Shown: positions 16,020 through 23,795 of the stretch, piece after piece
Position numbering within the stretch: position 1 is the stretch's first letter
How the letters are laid out: each line of letters opens with the position of its first letter
From: Lentzea jiangxiensis
GTDB lineage: Bacteria > Actinomycetota > Actinomycetes > Mycobacteriales > Pseudonocardiaceae
NCBI RefSeq assembly: GCF_900104175.1
Contig: NZ_FNIX01000006.1
Span: 124,001-188,000 of the forward strand
Reading direction: 5' to 3'
DNA length: 64,000 nucleotides
Made by a program: the position numbers and the translations under genes
Notes under the pieces: generated by a model
The model's input: the letters and a program-made list of their open reading frames with translations, nothing else
Told to the model about the DNA's origin: nothing
Databases searched by the model: none

Positions 16020-16598
16020 GTGGAAACGCTCACCACCCGCGCCGCGAAGGACCTGCGCACCCGACTCGCGATCCAGGAGGCGGCGATCGCGCTGTGCCTC
16101 GACCAGGGCTTCGCCGCCACGTCGACCAGGGCCATCGCCGATCGGGCGGGCGTCTCGGAACGCACGCTGTTCCGCACGTTCGGCACCAAGGCCGCGATCT
16201 TCTGGTACGACGCGTTCCTCAGCCGCGTCGTGCGCGCGCTCGCGCCGGACCCGGACCCTGTCGCGGCGCTGGTGGAAGCGGTGCGCACGGCCATCAGCAC
16301 GATCACGCCGGAGCAGTGGGCGCTGGAGCTCGGCCGGCGCGCCGTGATCATCGGGGAACCGGACCTCATCGCCACCGGAACGCAGGAGCTGAACACCGGT
16401 GCGACGCAGATCGCGGCGATCCTGACCCCGCCGCTCGCCTCCCCCGCGCGGGCCTTCGACCTGCTGCTCTTCGCCCGGTTCGCGGTGGCGGGCTTCGGCG
16501 TCGTCCCGGTCCACGCGGACACCACGCCGGGCGAGTGGGGCGCCGAACTCGAAAAAGTCGTGCACAAGGCCGCGCACGGCGCGTTGGAGCGTTCATGA
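16020..16598 (+). CDS. TetR-family transcriptional regulator
   Basis: Repressor of 192 residues. The N-terminal HTH is standard: AIQEAAIALCLDQGFAATSTRAIADRAGVSERTLFRTFGTKAAIFW is the relevant region in two halves, with recognition helix VSERTLFRTFG. The C-terminal ligand domain has no recognised subfamily signature. GTG at 16020 is the start. The stop overlaps the ATG of the oxidase gene (ATGA), so repressor, oxidase and hydrolase form an operon and the ligand may be related to the oxidase substrate. Confidence 0.88.
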   Translation: METLTTRAAKDLRTRLAIQEAAIALCLDQGFAATSTRAIADRAGVSERTLFRTFGTKAAIFWYDAFLSRVVRALAPDPDPVAALVEAVRTAISTITPEQWALELGRRAVIIGEPDLIATGTQELNTGATQIAAILTPPLASPARAFDLLLFARFAVAGFGVVPVHADTTPGEWGAELEKVVHKAAHGALERS

Positions 16599-17926
16599 AG
16601 CTGCCGAACCTCATCACCGACCCGGACACGCTGGCCGGTCTCAGCCACGACGAGGCGGAGTGGGCACCCGTCGGCACGCCCCGCGCCGCGTTCCGCCCGA
16701 AGTCCACAGAGGACGTCCGGCAGGCGGTGAGGGCCTGCGCGGAGAACGACGTCCCGGTCGTGCCGCGCGGTGCGGGCACCGGGTTGTCCGGCGGCGCCAA
16801 CGCCGTCGACGGGTGCCTGGTCCTCGACCTCAGCCGGATGGACCGGGTGCTCGAGATCGACCGGGAGAACCTGCTCGCGGTCGTGCAGCCGGGCGTCGTG
16901 AACGACGACCTGAAGAGGGCCGTTGCCGAGCAAGGGCTCTGGTACCCGCCCGACCCGGCCAGCTCGCCGTGGTCGACGATCGGCGGCAACGTCGCCACGA
17001 ACGCGGGCGGCCTCTGCTGCCTCAAGTACGGCGTGACGCGCGACTACGTGCTCGGCCTGGAAGCCGTGATGGGCGGCCCCGTTCCGTACGGCACCGCGGT
17101 GCGGGTCGGCAGGCGCACCACCAAGGGTGTCGCCGGCTACGACCTGACCGGGCTGCTCGTCGGATCGGAGGGCACGCTCGGCGTCGTCACCGAGATCACC
17201 GTGCGGCTGCGGCCGTCCCCGCGCCCGTCGGACACCGTCGTCGGCGCGTTCTCCAGCCTCGTCGCCGCGGGTCGGGCCGTTGCCGTGGCGACGAGCCGAG
17301 GCCTGCGACCCGCCGCCCTGGAGCTGATCGACCGCGCGTGCCTGCAGGCCGTCGAGGACTGGAAGCACCTCGGCATCGAGCCGGACACCGAGGCCATGCT
17401 GCTGGCCCGCGCCGAGACGTCCGAAGACGCCGACGGCCTCGTCACGGCGTTCACCGACGCGGGTGCCGACTGGACCGAGCGGTCCACCGACTCGACCGAG
17501 GCCGAGGCCCTCTTCGCCGCCCGCCGCCTGACCTACCCGGCGCTGGAACGGCTGGGCCCGCTGCTCACCGAGGACGTGTGCGTGCCGCGCTCGCAGGTGC
17601 CGGCCATGCTCGCGCGCATCGAGGAGATCGGCGCGCGCCACGACGTCCGCATCGCCACCATCGCCCACGCCGGCGACGGCAACCTGCACCCGTTGCTGAT
17701 CACCCCGCCCGGCGACGACAACGCGCGCATCGCCGCGCAGTCGGCGTTCGAGGACATCATCGACCAGGCCCTGGAACTGGGCGGCACCGTCACCGGCGAG
17801 CACGGCGTGGGCCTGCTCAAGCGCGCCGGCATGATCCGCGAGCTCGGCCCGGACGCGTGGGCGGTCCAGCGGGCGATCAAGTCCTCGCTCGACCCCCTGA
17901 ACCTCTTCAACCCCGGCAAAGCCTGA
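16595..17926 (+). CDS. FAD-binding oxidase, glycolate oxidase GlcD / D-lactate dehydrogenase type
   Basis: VAO/PCMH-type flavoprotein of 443 residues that oxidises a 2-hydroxy acid. The FAD-binding PCMH domain spans about residues 35-215 (VVPRGAGTGLSGGANAVDG, the PDPAS-SPWSTIGGNVATNAGG loop, GLLVGSEGTLGVVTEITVRL). The C-terminal substrate domain ends with the signature TIAHAGDGNLHPLL, EHGVGLLKR and DPLNLFNPGK, found in GlcD, DLD2 and D-2-hydroxyglutarate dehydrogenase. No FeS partner (GlcF) follows, so it probably works alone. It is coupled to tetR by a 4-bp overlap and followed by a hydrolase after 11 bp. Confidence 0.88.
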   Translation: MKLPNLITDPDTLAGLSHDEAEWAPVGTPRAAFRPKSTEDVRQAVRACAENDVPVVPRGAGTGLSGGANAVDGCLVLDLSRMDRVLEIDRENLLAVVQPGVVNDDLKRAVAEQGLWYPPDPASSPWSTIGGNVATNAGGLCCLKYGVTRDYVLGLEAVMGGPVPYGTAVRVGRRTTKGVAGYDLTGLLVGSEGTLGVVTEITVRLRPSPRPSDTVVGAFSSLVAAGRAVAVATSRGLRPAALELIDRACLQAVEDWKHLGIEPDTEAMLLARAETSEDADGLVTAFTDAGADWTERSTDSTEAEALFAARRLTYPALERLGPLLTEDVCVPRSQVPAMLARIEEIGARHDVRIATIAHAGDGNLHPLLITPPGDDNARIAAQSAFEDIIDQALELGGTVTGEHGVGLLKRAGMIRELGPDAWAVQRAIKSSLDPLNLFNPGKA

Positions 17927-17937
17927 GGAGTCAGCTC

Positions 17938-18762
17938 ATGTTCGTTCCTGTTGACGGCGGTGACCTGGCCGTCGAGGTGCACGACGGTGACACCGCACCC
18001 GTGCTGGCCGTTCACGGCGTCAGCGGCAGCCGCAAGCTGTGGGACCGGGTGGCGGCGCACGGCTTCACGCTGATCGCGCCGGACCTGCGCGGCCGCGGCG
18101 ACAGCTGCGTGCTGCCCGGCGCGACGACCAGGCAGCACGCCGACGACATGGTGCGCGTGCTCGACGCCCTGGACCTCGCGTCGGTGACCGTGGCCGGCAT
18201 GTCGATGGGCGCGTATGTGGCCGTGGAACTGGCCGTGCGCCATCCCGACCGAGTGCGCGCGCTCGTGCTCGTGGACGGCGGCCTCCCCATGCCGATGCAC
18301 GCTCACATGACCGACGAACTGGTGGCGGCCGTCCTCGCCCCGCAGCTGGCCGCACGCGAACGGACGTGGACCGTCGACGAGTACCTCGCGGTCCAGGCCG
18401 CGGCCAACCCGCTGGTCGACCCCTCCGACCCGCTGACCCGCGAGTACTTCGCGCACGACCTGACCCCGGACGGCCACCTGCGCCTGTCCGGCGAGACCCT
18501 GGCCGCCGACACGCGCGACGTCGTCTTCGGCGAGTCGCGCTGGCGGGAGCTGACCGTGCCGACGTGGTTCGTCCACGCCGAGTGGAGCATCGGACCGGAC
18601 AGCGCGCCCGCCTACACCGTCGAGCAGGCCGCCGAGTACCGCGCCGCCCTACCCGTCCTGCGCGAGCCGGTGCTGATCAACGAGGTCGACCACGGCGGCA
18701 CCGTGATGACGGCGGCCGGAGCCGCGGTCACCGCGGAGGTGCTGAACGAAGCGCTGAAGTGA
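17938..18762 (+). CDS. Alpha/beta hydrolase
   Basis: Serine hydrolase of 274 residues. The HG oxyanion segment is VLAVHGVSGSRKLWDRV, the nucleophile elbow is VAGMSMGAYVAV, and the catalytic His lies in NEVDHGGTV near the C-terminus. A TGAGGAGTC ribosome site precedes ATG 17938. As third gene of the tetR-oxidase operon it may hydrolyse an ester or lactone to yield the hydroxy acid oxidised by the GlcD-like enzyme, which is inference. No lid domain of known specificity is visible. Confidence 0.85.
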   Translation: MFVPVDGGDLAVEVHDGDTAPVLAVHGVSGSRKLWDRVAAHGFTLIAPDLRGRGDSCVLPGATTRQHADDMVRVLDALDLASVTVAGMSMGAYVAVELAVRHPDRVRALVLVDGGLPMPMHAHMTDELVAAVLAPQLAARERTWTVDEYLAVQAAANPLVDPSDPLTREYFAHDLTPDGHLRLSGETLAADTRDVVFGESRWRELTVPTWFVHAEWSIGPDSAPAYTVEQAAEYRAALPVLREPVLINEVDHGGTVMTAAGAAVTAEVLNEALK

Positions 18763-18824
18763 TCGCCTGAGAAGACGTCTGCCGCACCACACCCCCTTGG
18801 AGTCCGGCGCGCTCGCCAGTTAGT

Positions 18825-18850
18825 GTGTACACCAATGATTAGTACACCAA
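18825..18850. promoter_or_regulatory. Candidate OhrR operator overlapping the start codon
   Basis: GTGTACAC (18825-18832) is a perfect 8-bp palindrome. GTACACCAA is repeated at 18827-18835 and 18842-18850, 15 bp apart, and the first copy runs into the ATG at 18835. The placement suits autorepression by the MarR-type protein encoded here. Confidence 0.5.
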
Positions 18851-19284
18851 GCATTCCGGAGAACCCACTGGAGCTCGAGCGGCAGGTTTGCTTCGCCCTC
18901 GCCGTGGCATCCCGCACGGTGATCGCGGTCTACCGGCCGATCCTGGAGCCGCTGAACCTCACGCACCCCCAGTACCTGGTGATGCTGGCGTTGTGGGAGC
19001 GGTCACCGCGCACGGTCAAGGACCTGAGCACCGTCCTGCAGCTCGACCCCGGCACCCTCAGCCCGCTGCTCAAGCGGCTGGAGACGATCGGGTACGTCGA
19101 GCGGCAGCGGGACAAGGCCGACGAACGCGCACTCGCGCTGACGCTCACCCCGGCGGGCGAGCAGCTCCGCGAAGAAGCGCTGAAGATCCCCTTCAAGGTC
19201 GTGGAGCAGCTGGACATGACGTTCGAAGAGCTCGCCCAGCTGAACGAGGTGCTGCACAAGGTGATCGGCAAGGCGACCCGGTGA
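18835..19284 (+). CDS. OhrR-type MarR-family organic-peroxide sensor
   Basis: Repressor of 149 residues resembling Bacillus OhrR throughout. The peroxidatic Cys is conserved at residue 19 (LELERQVCFAL), followed by YRPILEPLNLTHPQYLVMLALWE and the winged helix with LDPGTLSPLLKRLETIGYVERQRDKADER. One of the usual accessory tyrosines is His here (LTHPQY). OhrR normally represses a peroxidase gene, ohr; none is adjacent, and the coupled downstream gene is DUF5313. Hydroperoxide oxidation of the Cys should release the operator described at 18825-18850. Confidence 0.85.
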   Translation: MISTPSIPENPLELERQVCFALAVASRTVIAVYRPILEPLNLTHPQYLVMLALWERSPRTVKDLSTVLQLDPGTLSPLLKRLETIGYVERQRDKADERALALTLTPAGEQLREEALKIPFKVVEQLDMTFEELAQLNEVLHKVIGKATR

Positions 19285-19676
19285 ACCCCGCGCTGAAGGT
19301 CTGGTACTACGCGGGCGGACGGCTTCCGCTCAAGTACAAGCAGTTCGTCTACGACGACGTGACCGGCCCGAAGTGGTTGCTGCGGTTCACGGTGCGCAGC
19401 CTCGTGCAGGTCACACCACTGACGACGGTCATCGCGCTGGCCCTGGTGTTCGGGCTGGGATCGTCGTGGCCGCTGGCGATCGCGTGCGGTGGACTGGGTT
19501 TCGTTGTGGGACTGTACTTCGCGCTGTCCTACGCACCTGAAAGTGTGGACCATAGGCTCACGAAATACGGGTATCCCAGGGGCTCAGCGACGCACGGGCG
19601 CCGTGAGCGCAACGCAGCACAGGATCGCGAGAAGCAGGCGAAGTACGACGCGGTCTGGCGGCGATCCGAAGGGTAG
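19281..19676 (+). CDS. DUF5313-like membrane protein
   Basis: Protein of 131 residues, GTG start overlapping the ohrR stop (GTGA). It begins VNPALKVWYYAGGRLPLKYKQFVYDDV, a pattern I associate with DUF5313, a family of mycobacteria and Pseudonocardiales. Two hydrophobic helices follow (TPLTTVIALALVFGLG and PLAIACGGLGFVVGLYFAL), then a basic tail with many Arg/Lys and Gln. Translational coupling with OhrR suggests peroxide-responsive expression; the function is unknown. Confidence 0.75.
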   Translation: MNPALKVWYYAGGRLPLKYKQFVYDDVTGPKWLLRFTVRSLVQVTPLTTVIALALVFGLGSSWPLAIACGGLGFVVGLYFALSYAPESVDHRLTKYGYPRGSATHGRRERNAAQDREKQAKYDAVWRRSEG

Positions 19677-19682
19677 AGACCT

Positions 19683-20012
19683 ATGGCCTCGGTGAGCGAC
19701 CAGTTCGAGTTCACGAGGCCGCAGGCGCTCACCCTCGTGGCCGGCGTCCTCCAGCTGACCTTCGGGTGGCTGGACCTGTTCGACCTCGATCCGAACTACC
19801 GCGTGGTCCAGCTCGGCGTCGGGGTGATGGGCATCGTGATGGCCTGGCGGCTGGCCCACGCGCGGATGTACGGCCTCCTGCTGCTCCTGGGCTTCGGGAT
19901 GCTGGCCTTCTCGCTCGACGACCTCACGGCGGAGGGCTTCATGGAGGTCAGAACAGCCCTCATCGGGCTGGTGATCACGCTGGCCAGGCCGGCAAAGCGC
20001 GCTCCGGGCTGA
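19683..20012 (+). CDS. Small integral membrane protein, 109 aa
   Basis: Hydrophobic protein with about four short membrane segments (ALTLVAGVLQLTFGWLDLF, VVQLGVGVMGIVMAWRLA, YGLLLLLGFGMLAFSL, ALIGLVITLA). It resembles DUF4383-type membrane proteins in size and layout, but I cannot assign a family. It lies 6 bp after the DUF5313 gene and is probably in the same operon. The C-terminus overlaps the convergent surE gene by 38 bp. Confidence 0.65.
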   Translation: MASVSDQFEFTRPQALTLVAGVLQLTFGWLDLFDLDPNYRVVQLGVGVMGIVMAWRLAHARMYGLLLLLGFGMLAFSLDDLTAEGFMEVRTALIGLVITLARPAKRAPG

Positions 20013-20730
20013 CGTCGCGGCCCACCGAGTGCAGCGCGGTCACGGTCGCGAAGCCCTCGGCCAGCAAAGCGGTGTCCGTGCCGGGCACCAGCGAGTCCTC
20101 CGCGTACACGTGGACCAGCTCCACCTCCCCTTCGCCGACCTCGTCCACCCGGCTCTGCACGGTGCCGAAGCGGGCGAGCTCGGCCCAGCGAAGCCCCTGC
20201 ACCTCATCGACGTTCGGCACGTTCAGCGAGAGCACCGAGGCAGCGGGCATCTCCAGCAACACCGGCAGCACCGCGCGAACGACCTCACCCGCCGTGCCCC
20301 ACAACGGCTCCGGCTCGTCCAGGCCGACGTCGAGCGACACGGCCATCGCCGTCACGTCGTTGACGTGCGCGGTCAGCGCCGCGCCGACGGTGCCGGAGTG
20401 CAGGATCGCGCGCCCCACGTTCGCACCGAGGTTGATGCCGGAGAGCACGACGTCGGGCTTGCCGCCGAAGCCGCCGTTGCAGGCGATCAGGGCGATCAGG
20501 CCCGGATGTGCGGCGACCGCGTGCGCCTCCACGTCCAGGCCGGGCAGAGTGCGGCGCTCGCTGACCACCCTGCCGGAGTCCCCGACAGCCGCGACCGACG
20601 CGCTCGTGCCGCTCGCCTGGGTGGAAGGCGCCGCCACCACCACTTCGAGACCGCACGCGAGCGCGGCGGAGGCCAGCGTCGCGAGGCCGGGGGAGTCGAT
20701 TCCGTCGTCGTTCGTGATCAGCGCGCGCAT
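19975..20730 (-). CDS. surE: 5'/3'-nucleotidase SurE
   Basis: Metal-dependent nucleoside-monophosphate phosphatase of 251 residues. The N-terminal Asp pair is in MRALITNDDGIDSPGL, the later Ser/Asn region in PSTQASGTSASV, and VVLSGINLGANVG contains the conserved Asn metal ligand. These three motifs are diagnostic. It lies 4 bp downstream of the PfkB-type kinase gene, which makes a two-gene nucleoside/sugar-phosphate operon plausible. Confidence 0.9.
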   Translation of the reverse strand: MRALITNDDGIDSPGLATLASAALACGLEVVVAAPSTQASGTSASVAAVGDSGRVVSERRTLPGLDVEAHAVAAHPGLIALIACNGGFGGKPDVVLSGINLGANVGRAILHSGTVGAALTAHVNDVTAMAVSLDVGLDEPEPLWGTAGEVVRAVLPVLLEMPAASVLSLNVPNVDEVQGLRWAELARFGTVQSRVDEVGEGEVELVHVYAEDSLVPGTDTALLAEGFATVTALHSVGRDVSPERALPAWPA

Positions 20731-20734
20731 CCGC

Positions 20735-21640
20735 TCATTCCTCGATCGGCTCCAGTTCCACGCGTTTGCTCAGCTCGCGCACCGCTTCCCCGCTTCCGCT
20801 GCCGAGGCCGTGCCTCGTCACGTTCACCGCTCCGGCGGCCGCGCCGAGCTTCACCGCGTCCGTCAACGACATACCCAGCGCGAGGCCCGCTGAAATCCCC
20901 GCGGTCATCGAGTCGCCCGCGCCGCGCGTGTCGACGGGCTCCAGCTTCGGCATGTTCACGAGGTAGAGCTGGTCTTCCAGCAACGCCAGCGCCGGGTCGT
21001 CGGCACGCGACACGATCACGCCGTGCACGCACGACTCCGCGATCTCGCGGGCCTTCCCGATGAGCTTGGACAGGTCTTCCTCGCCCAGTTCCTCGTGGGA
21101 GACCTTCACGACGTGGGGGCCACCGCGCACGGCTTCGGCGAGGCGGTCCCCCGCCAGGTCGACGATCACGCGGCAGCCGTTGCCGGTCAGGTCCGAGGTG
21201 AGGCGGTAGTAGGTGTCGTGGGGCAGCACGCGGTCGTCGGACGGCCCGCTGAGCACGGCCGTGCCCGCGCGAATGCCTTCCACGAGCGCGAGTTCGTACA
21301 CGTCGTCGAGCTCGTGCCGGGACAGCGCGTCCGGGAGCATCTCGACCATCTCGGACCTGCTGCCGTCGCGACGGTCGTGCACGTAGGAACCGTTGCGCGC
21401 GGCCACCTCACGTGCGCGCAGGTCGACGTTCTCGCCTTCCAACAACGCGCGCAGGACGCGACCGGTCTCACCGCCGAACGTCGCGCAGACGACGGCTTCG
21501 ACACCGAGAGCGGCGATCATCCTGGACTGCCAGAAACCCTGGCCACCGGCGTGCAGGTGCACGTCCGGTTCTCCATCGAGGTCTTCTACGGTGACGGTCA
21601 GCTGGGGGGACGGGGCGAACACGGCAACTCGGGCATCCAC
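20735..21640 (-). CDS. PfkB-family sugar kinase (1-phosphofructokinase-like)
   Basis: Ribokinase-fold kinase of 301 residues. The ATP/anion-hole motif DTRGAGDSMTAGISAGLALG carries the catalytic Asp. The N-terminus VAVFAPSPQLTVTVEDL and the GGQGFWQSRMIAALG segment (GG-x-G-x-N-like position) match 1-phosphofructokinase/tagatose-6-phosphate kinase types. The usual N-terminal substrate motif is altered (AGGQGFWQS rather than GGKGxNVA), so the substrate may differ. GTG at 21640 is the start. The gene sits behind a terminator that separates it from the small gene upstream, and surE follows after 4 bp. Confidence 0.82.
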   Translation of the reverse strand: MDARVAVFAPSPQLTVTVEDLDGEPDVHLHAGGQGFWQSRMIAALGVEAVVCATFGGETGRVLRALLEGENVDLRAREVAARNGSYVHDRRDGSRSEMVEMLPDALSRHELDDVYELALVEGIRAGTAVLSGPSDDRVLPHDTYYRLTSDLTGNGCRVIVDLAGDRLAEAVRGGPHVVKVSHEELGEEDLSKLIGKAREIAESCVHGVIVSRADDPALALLEDQLYLVNMPKLEPVDTRGAGDSMTAGISAGLALGMSLTDAVKLGAAAGAVNVTRHGLGSGSGEAVRELSKRVELEPIEE

Positions 21641-21653
21641 GACAGCCTGGTAC

Positions 21654-21686
21654 CCGGTGCGGGCGAAGGATATTCGCCCGCACCGG
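21654..21686 (-). terminator. Hairpin terminator of the small upstream gene
   Basis: Perfect 14-bp arms (CCGGTGCGGGCGAA / TTCGCCCGCACCGG) with a 5-base loop begin 13 bp after the stop of the 61-aa gene and lie directly before the PfkB start. Confidence 0.75.
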
Positions 21687-21698
21687 ATGAATCAGACA

Positions 21699-21884
21699 TC
21701 ACGCTCCGGAGCCGCCGGTCGGGTCGTCCCCGTCCTGCGGTGCGGGCGCGCCGCCCGGTTCCATCTTCTCGTCGGCGCGCCACTCCCCGGGCTGCGTCAT
21801 GTCGCGGTACTGGTCGACCTCCTGAGGCGTGGGGTCGACACCGACCTCTTCCGCGAACTCCTCGGCCACTTCCGGATCAGTCAT
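21699..21884 (-). CDS. Small acidic hypothetical protein, 61 aa
   Basis: Short acidic soluble protein: MTDPEVAEEFAEEVGVDPTP, then QEVDQYRDMTQPGEW and a Gly/Pro/Asp-rich end. ATG start, own terminator directly downstream. It follows the secreted hexosaminidase gene by 24 bp on the same strand, so it may be read through from that promoter. No domain recognised. Confidence 0.6.
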   Translation of the reverse strand: MTDPEVAEEFAEEVGVDPTPQEVDQYRDMTQPGEWRADEKMEPGGAPAPQDGDDPTGGSGA

Positions 21885-21908
21885 GGTCGAGCGAGTACCC
21901 CGGAAACG

Positions 21909-23636
21909 TCAGCAAACGCCTCCGTCGCGCCAGACGCCCCACTGACCGGTGGTGCCGGGCTCCTCGCCCCGCGTCCACCACTGCGCGGTCCACTTCTTGC
22001 CGTTGTGCGACACGACGTTGCCGCCGTTGTAGACCTTGTCGCGCTCCCACGCGGGCTGCGTGCAGGGACCGGGGCCAGGGCCGCCGGTCTCCCACGGGAC
22101 CTGCGTGGACCGGTAGAAGTTGATGCCCATCGTCGTCCAGCGCGGACCGTGGGAGCCCAGACGCGTCTTGAACTGGTCCCAGTTGTGCGTCGACCACGGC
22201 GACCAGGCCAGTTCGGCGATGGCCGCGAGCCGTGGGAACGCCATGAACTCGATGTCCTGCGCGGTCACCAGCGTCTCGCTCCACAGTGGAGCTTCGACGC
22301 CGTGGACGGCGGACTCCGGCACACCGCTCAGGTGCGCGCCGGGGTTCCACTCGTAGGCGGTCTGGACCTCGATCAGACCGGCCCACGACAGGCCGAGCGG
22401 CGTGCTGGAGTTGTACTTCATGTCCAGGTACGCCTTGTTCGCGGGCGACATGATGACCTTGTGACCGCGTGCCGCCGCTGCCTGCACCACGGCGTTGGAC
22501 GTCGAGGTGCCCCAGTACTGCGGCATCGTGGCGGTGTCGGTCGTGGTCTTCGCGAACTCGTGCCAGCCGAGGGCGGTCTTGCCGTACTTCTTCACGATCG
22601 GCAGCGCGCGGTCCATGAACGCCTGGTAGTCCGCGTCGGACGTCGAGTGCGCCTCGTCGCCGCCGATGTGGAAGTACGGTCCGGGCGTGAGCGCCGCGAT
22701 CTCGCGGATCACGTCGTCCACGAACTGGTAGGTGATCTCCTTGTTCACGCACAGCGAGGAGTAGCCGACCTCGATGTCCGTGCGCAGCGGCGGGGCCTGG
22801 CCGTCGCAGTTGAGCTCCGCGTACGAGGCCAGCGCCGCGTTGGTGTGGCCGGGCAGGTCGACCTCGGGGATCACCGTGATCTTGCGCGAGGCCGCGTACT
22901 GCACGATCTCGCTGTACTGCGCCTTGGTGTAGTAGCCGCCGGGGCCACCGCCGACCTGCGTGCTGCCGCCGTACGTGGCGAGCCGGGGCCAGCTGTCGAC
23001 CACGATCCGCCAGCCCTGGTCGTCGGTCAGGTGCAGGTGGAAGTAGTTGATCTTGTAAAGGGCCAGCTGGTCGATGTAGCGCTTGACCGTCGAGACCGGG
23101 TGGAAGTGGCGGGCCACGTCGAGCATCGCACCGCGGTGGGAGAACCGCGGGTGGTCGACGATCAGCGCGCCCGGCACGGTCCACGGGCCTGCCTGCACGG
23201 TCGTGCTCTCGACCTTGGCGGGCAGGAGCTGCCGCAGCGTCTGCACGCCCGCGAACAGGCCCTCGGGCGTGGTGGCGCGCAGCACGATGGCGTTCGCCGC
23301 GACGTCGAGCTGGTAGCCCTGCTGGCCCACCGCGGCCGGCGCGCCCGAGAGCAGCAGCGAGATGCCGTCGGACGGGGTGGTGGTCGTGTCGGACACGGGC
23401 AGCGCGTACCCGGTCGAGGGCCGCAGCACTCCGGCCAGGAAGGTGCCGACGTCCCGGGCGGCCGGGGCCGTGTAGATCTTCGAAGCGGCCGTCAGCGTGT
23501 GCGTGACCCCGCTCTTCGACTGCACCGACACCGGGACGGGCACCAGGCCCTGCAACGGTTCCGCGGCTTGCGACTGAGCGCTCACGGACAACGCCGCTGT
23601 GACGGCGATGACCGCGGCGAGAACACGAGTTCTCAC
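21909..23636 (-). CDS. Secreted beta-N-acetylhexosaminidase (GH20) with chitin-binding tail
   Basis: Exported enzyme of 575 residues that removes terminal GlcNAc from chitin oligosaccharides. A signal peptide (MRTRVLAAVIAVTAALSVSAQSQA) is followed by a GH20b domain and the GH20 catalytic barrel. The catalytic Asp-Glu pair is in FHIGGDEAHS, and other barrel motifs include DDQGWRIVVDSWP and VIPEVDLPGHTNAAL. The C-terminal 45 residues (WERDKVYNGGNVVSHNGKKW, then WWTRGEEPG) form a CBM5/12-type chitin-binding module. GTG at 23636 follows a GAGGAGGAG ribosome site. A DasR-like box lies 68 bp upstream, consistent with GlcNAc control. Confidence 0.93.
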   Translation of the reverse strand: MRTRVLAAVIAVTAALSVSAQSQAAEPLQGLVPVPVSVQSKSGVTHTLTAASKIYTAPAARDVGTFLAGVLRPSTGYALPVSDTTTTPSDGISLLLSGAPAAVGQQGYQLDVAANAIVLRATTPEGLFAGVQTLRQLLPAKVESTTVQAGPWTVPGALIVDHPRFSHRGAMLDVARHFHPVSTVKRYIDQLALYKINYFHLHLTDDQGWRIVVDSWPRLATYGGSTQVGGGPGGYYTKAQYSEIVQYAASRKITVIPEVDLPGHTNAALASYAELNCDGQAPPLRTDIEVGYSSLCVNKEITYQFVDDVIREIAALTPGPYFHIGGDEAHSTSDADYQAFMDRALPIVKKYGKTALGWHEFAKTTTDTATMPQYWGTSTSNAVVQAAAARGHKVIMSPANKAYLDMKYNSSTPLGLSWAGLIEVQTAYEWNPGAHLSGVPESAVHGVEAPLWSETLVTAQDIEFMAFPRLAAIAELAWSPWSTHNWDQFKTRLGSHGPRWTTMGINFYRSTQVPWETGGPGPGPCTQPAWERDKVYNGGNVVSHNGKKWTAQWWTRGEEPGTTGQWGVWRDGGVC

Positions 23637-23703
23637 GACTCCTCCTCACGAGTCGGGGGCGGCGACCCTGCTCCCAGACTGCTCAAACATCCCTTTTGTC
23701 GTC

Positions 23704-23719
23704 AATGGTCTGAGCCAAT
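23704..23719. promoter_or_regulatory. DasR-like (dre) operator upstream of the hexosaminidase
   Basis: AATGGTCTGAGCCAAT matches the known dre consensus ACTGGTCTAGACCAGT at 11 of 16 positions and keeps the TGG...CCA dyad. It lies 68 bp upstream of the GH20 start, where dre sites of chitinolytic genes normally occur. Only one site is seen and the centre is degenerate. Confidence 0.45.
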
Positions 23720-23795
23720 TCTTTCTTCGTGACCTGCACGGCGCCAGTCAGGACCCCGGCTGTGAGCCGGGCCGCCGACCGGCACAATCGAGGGC

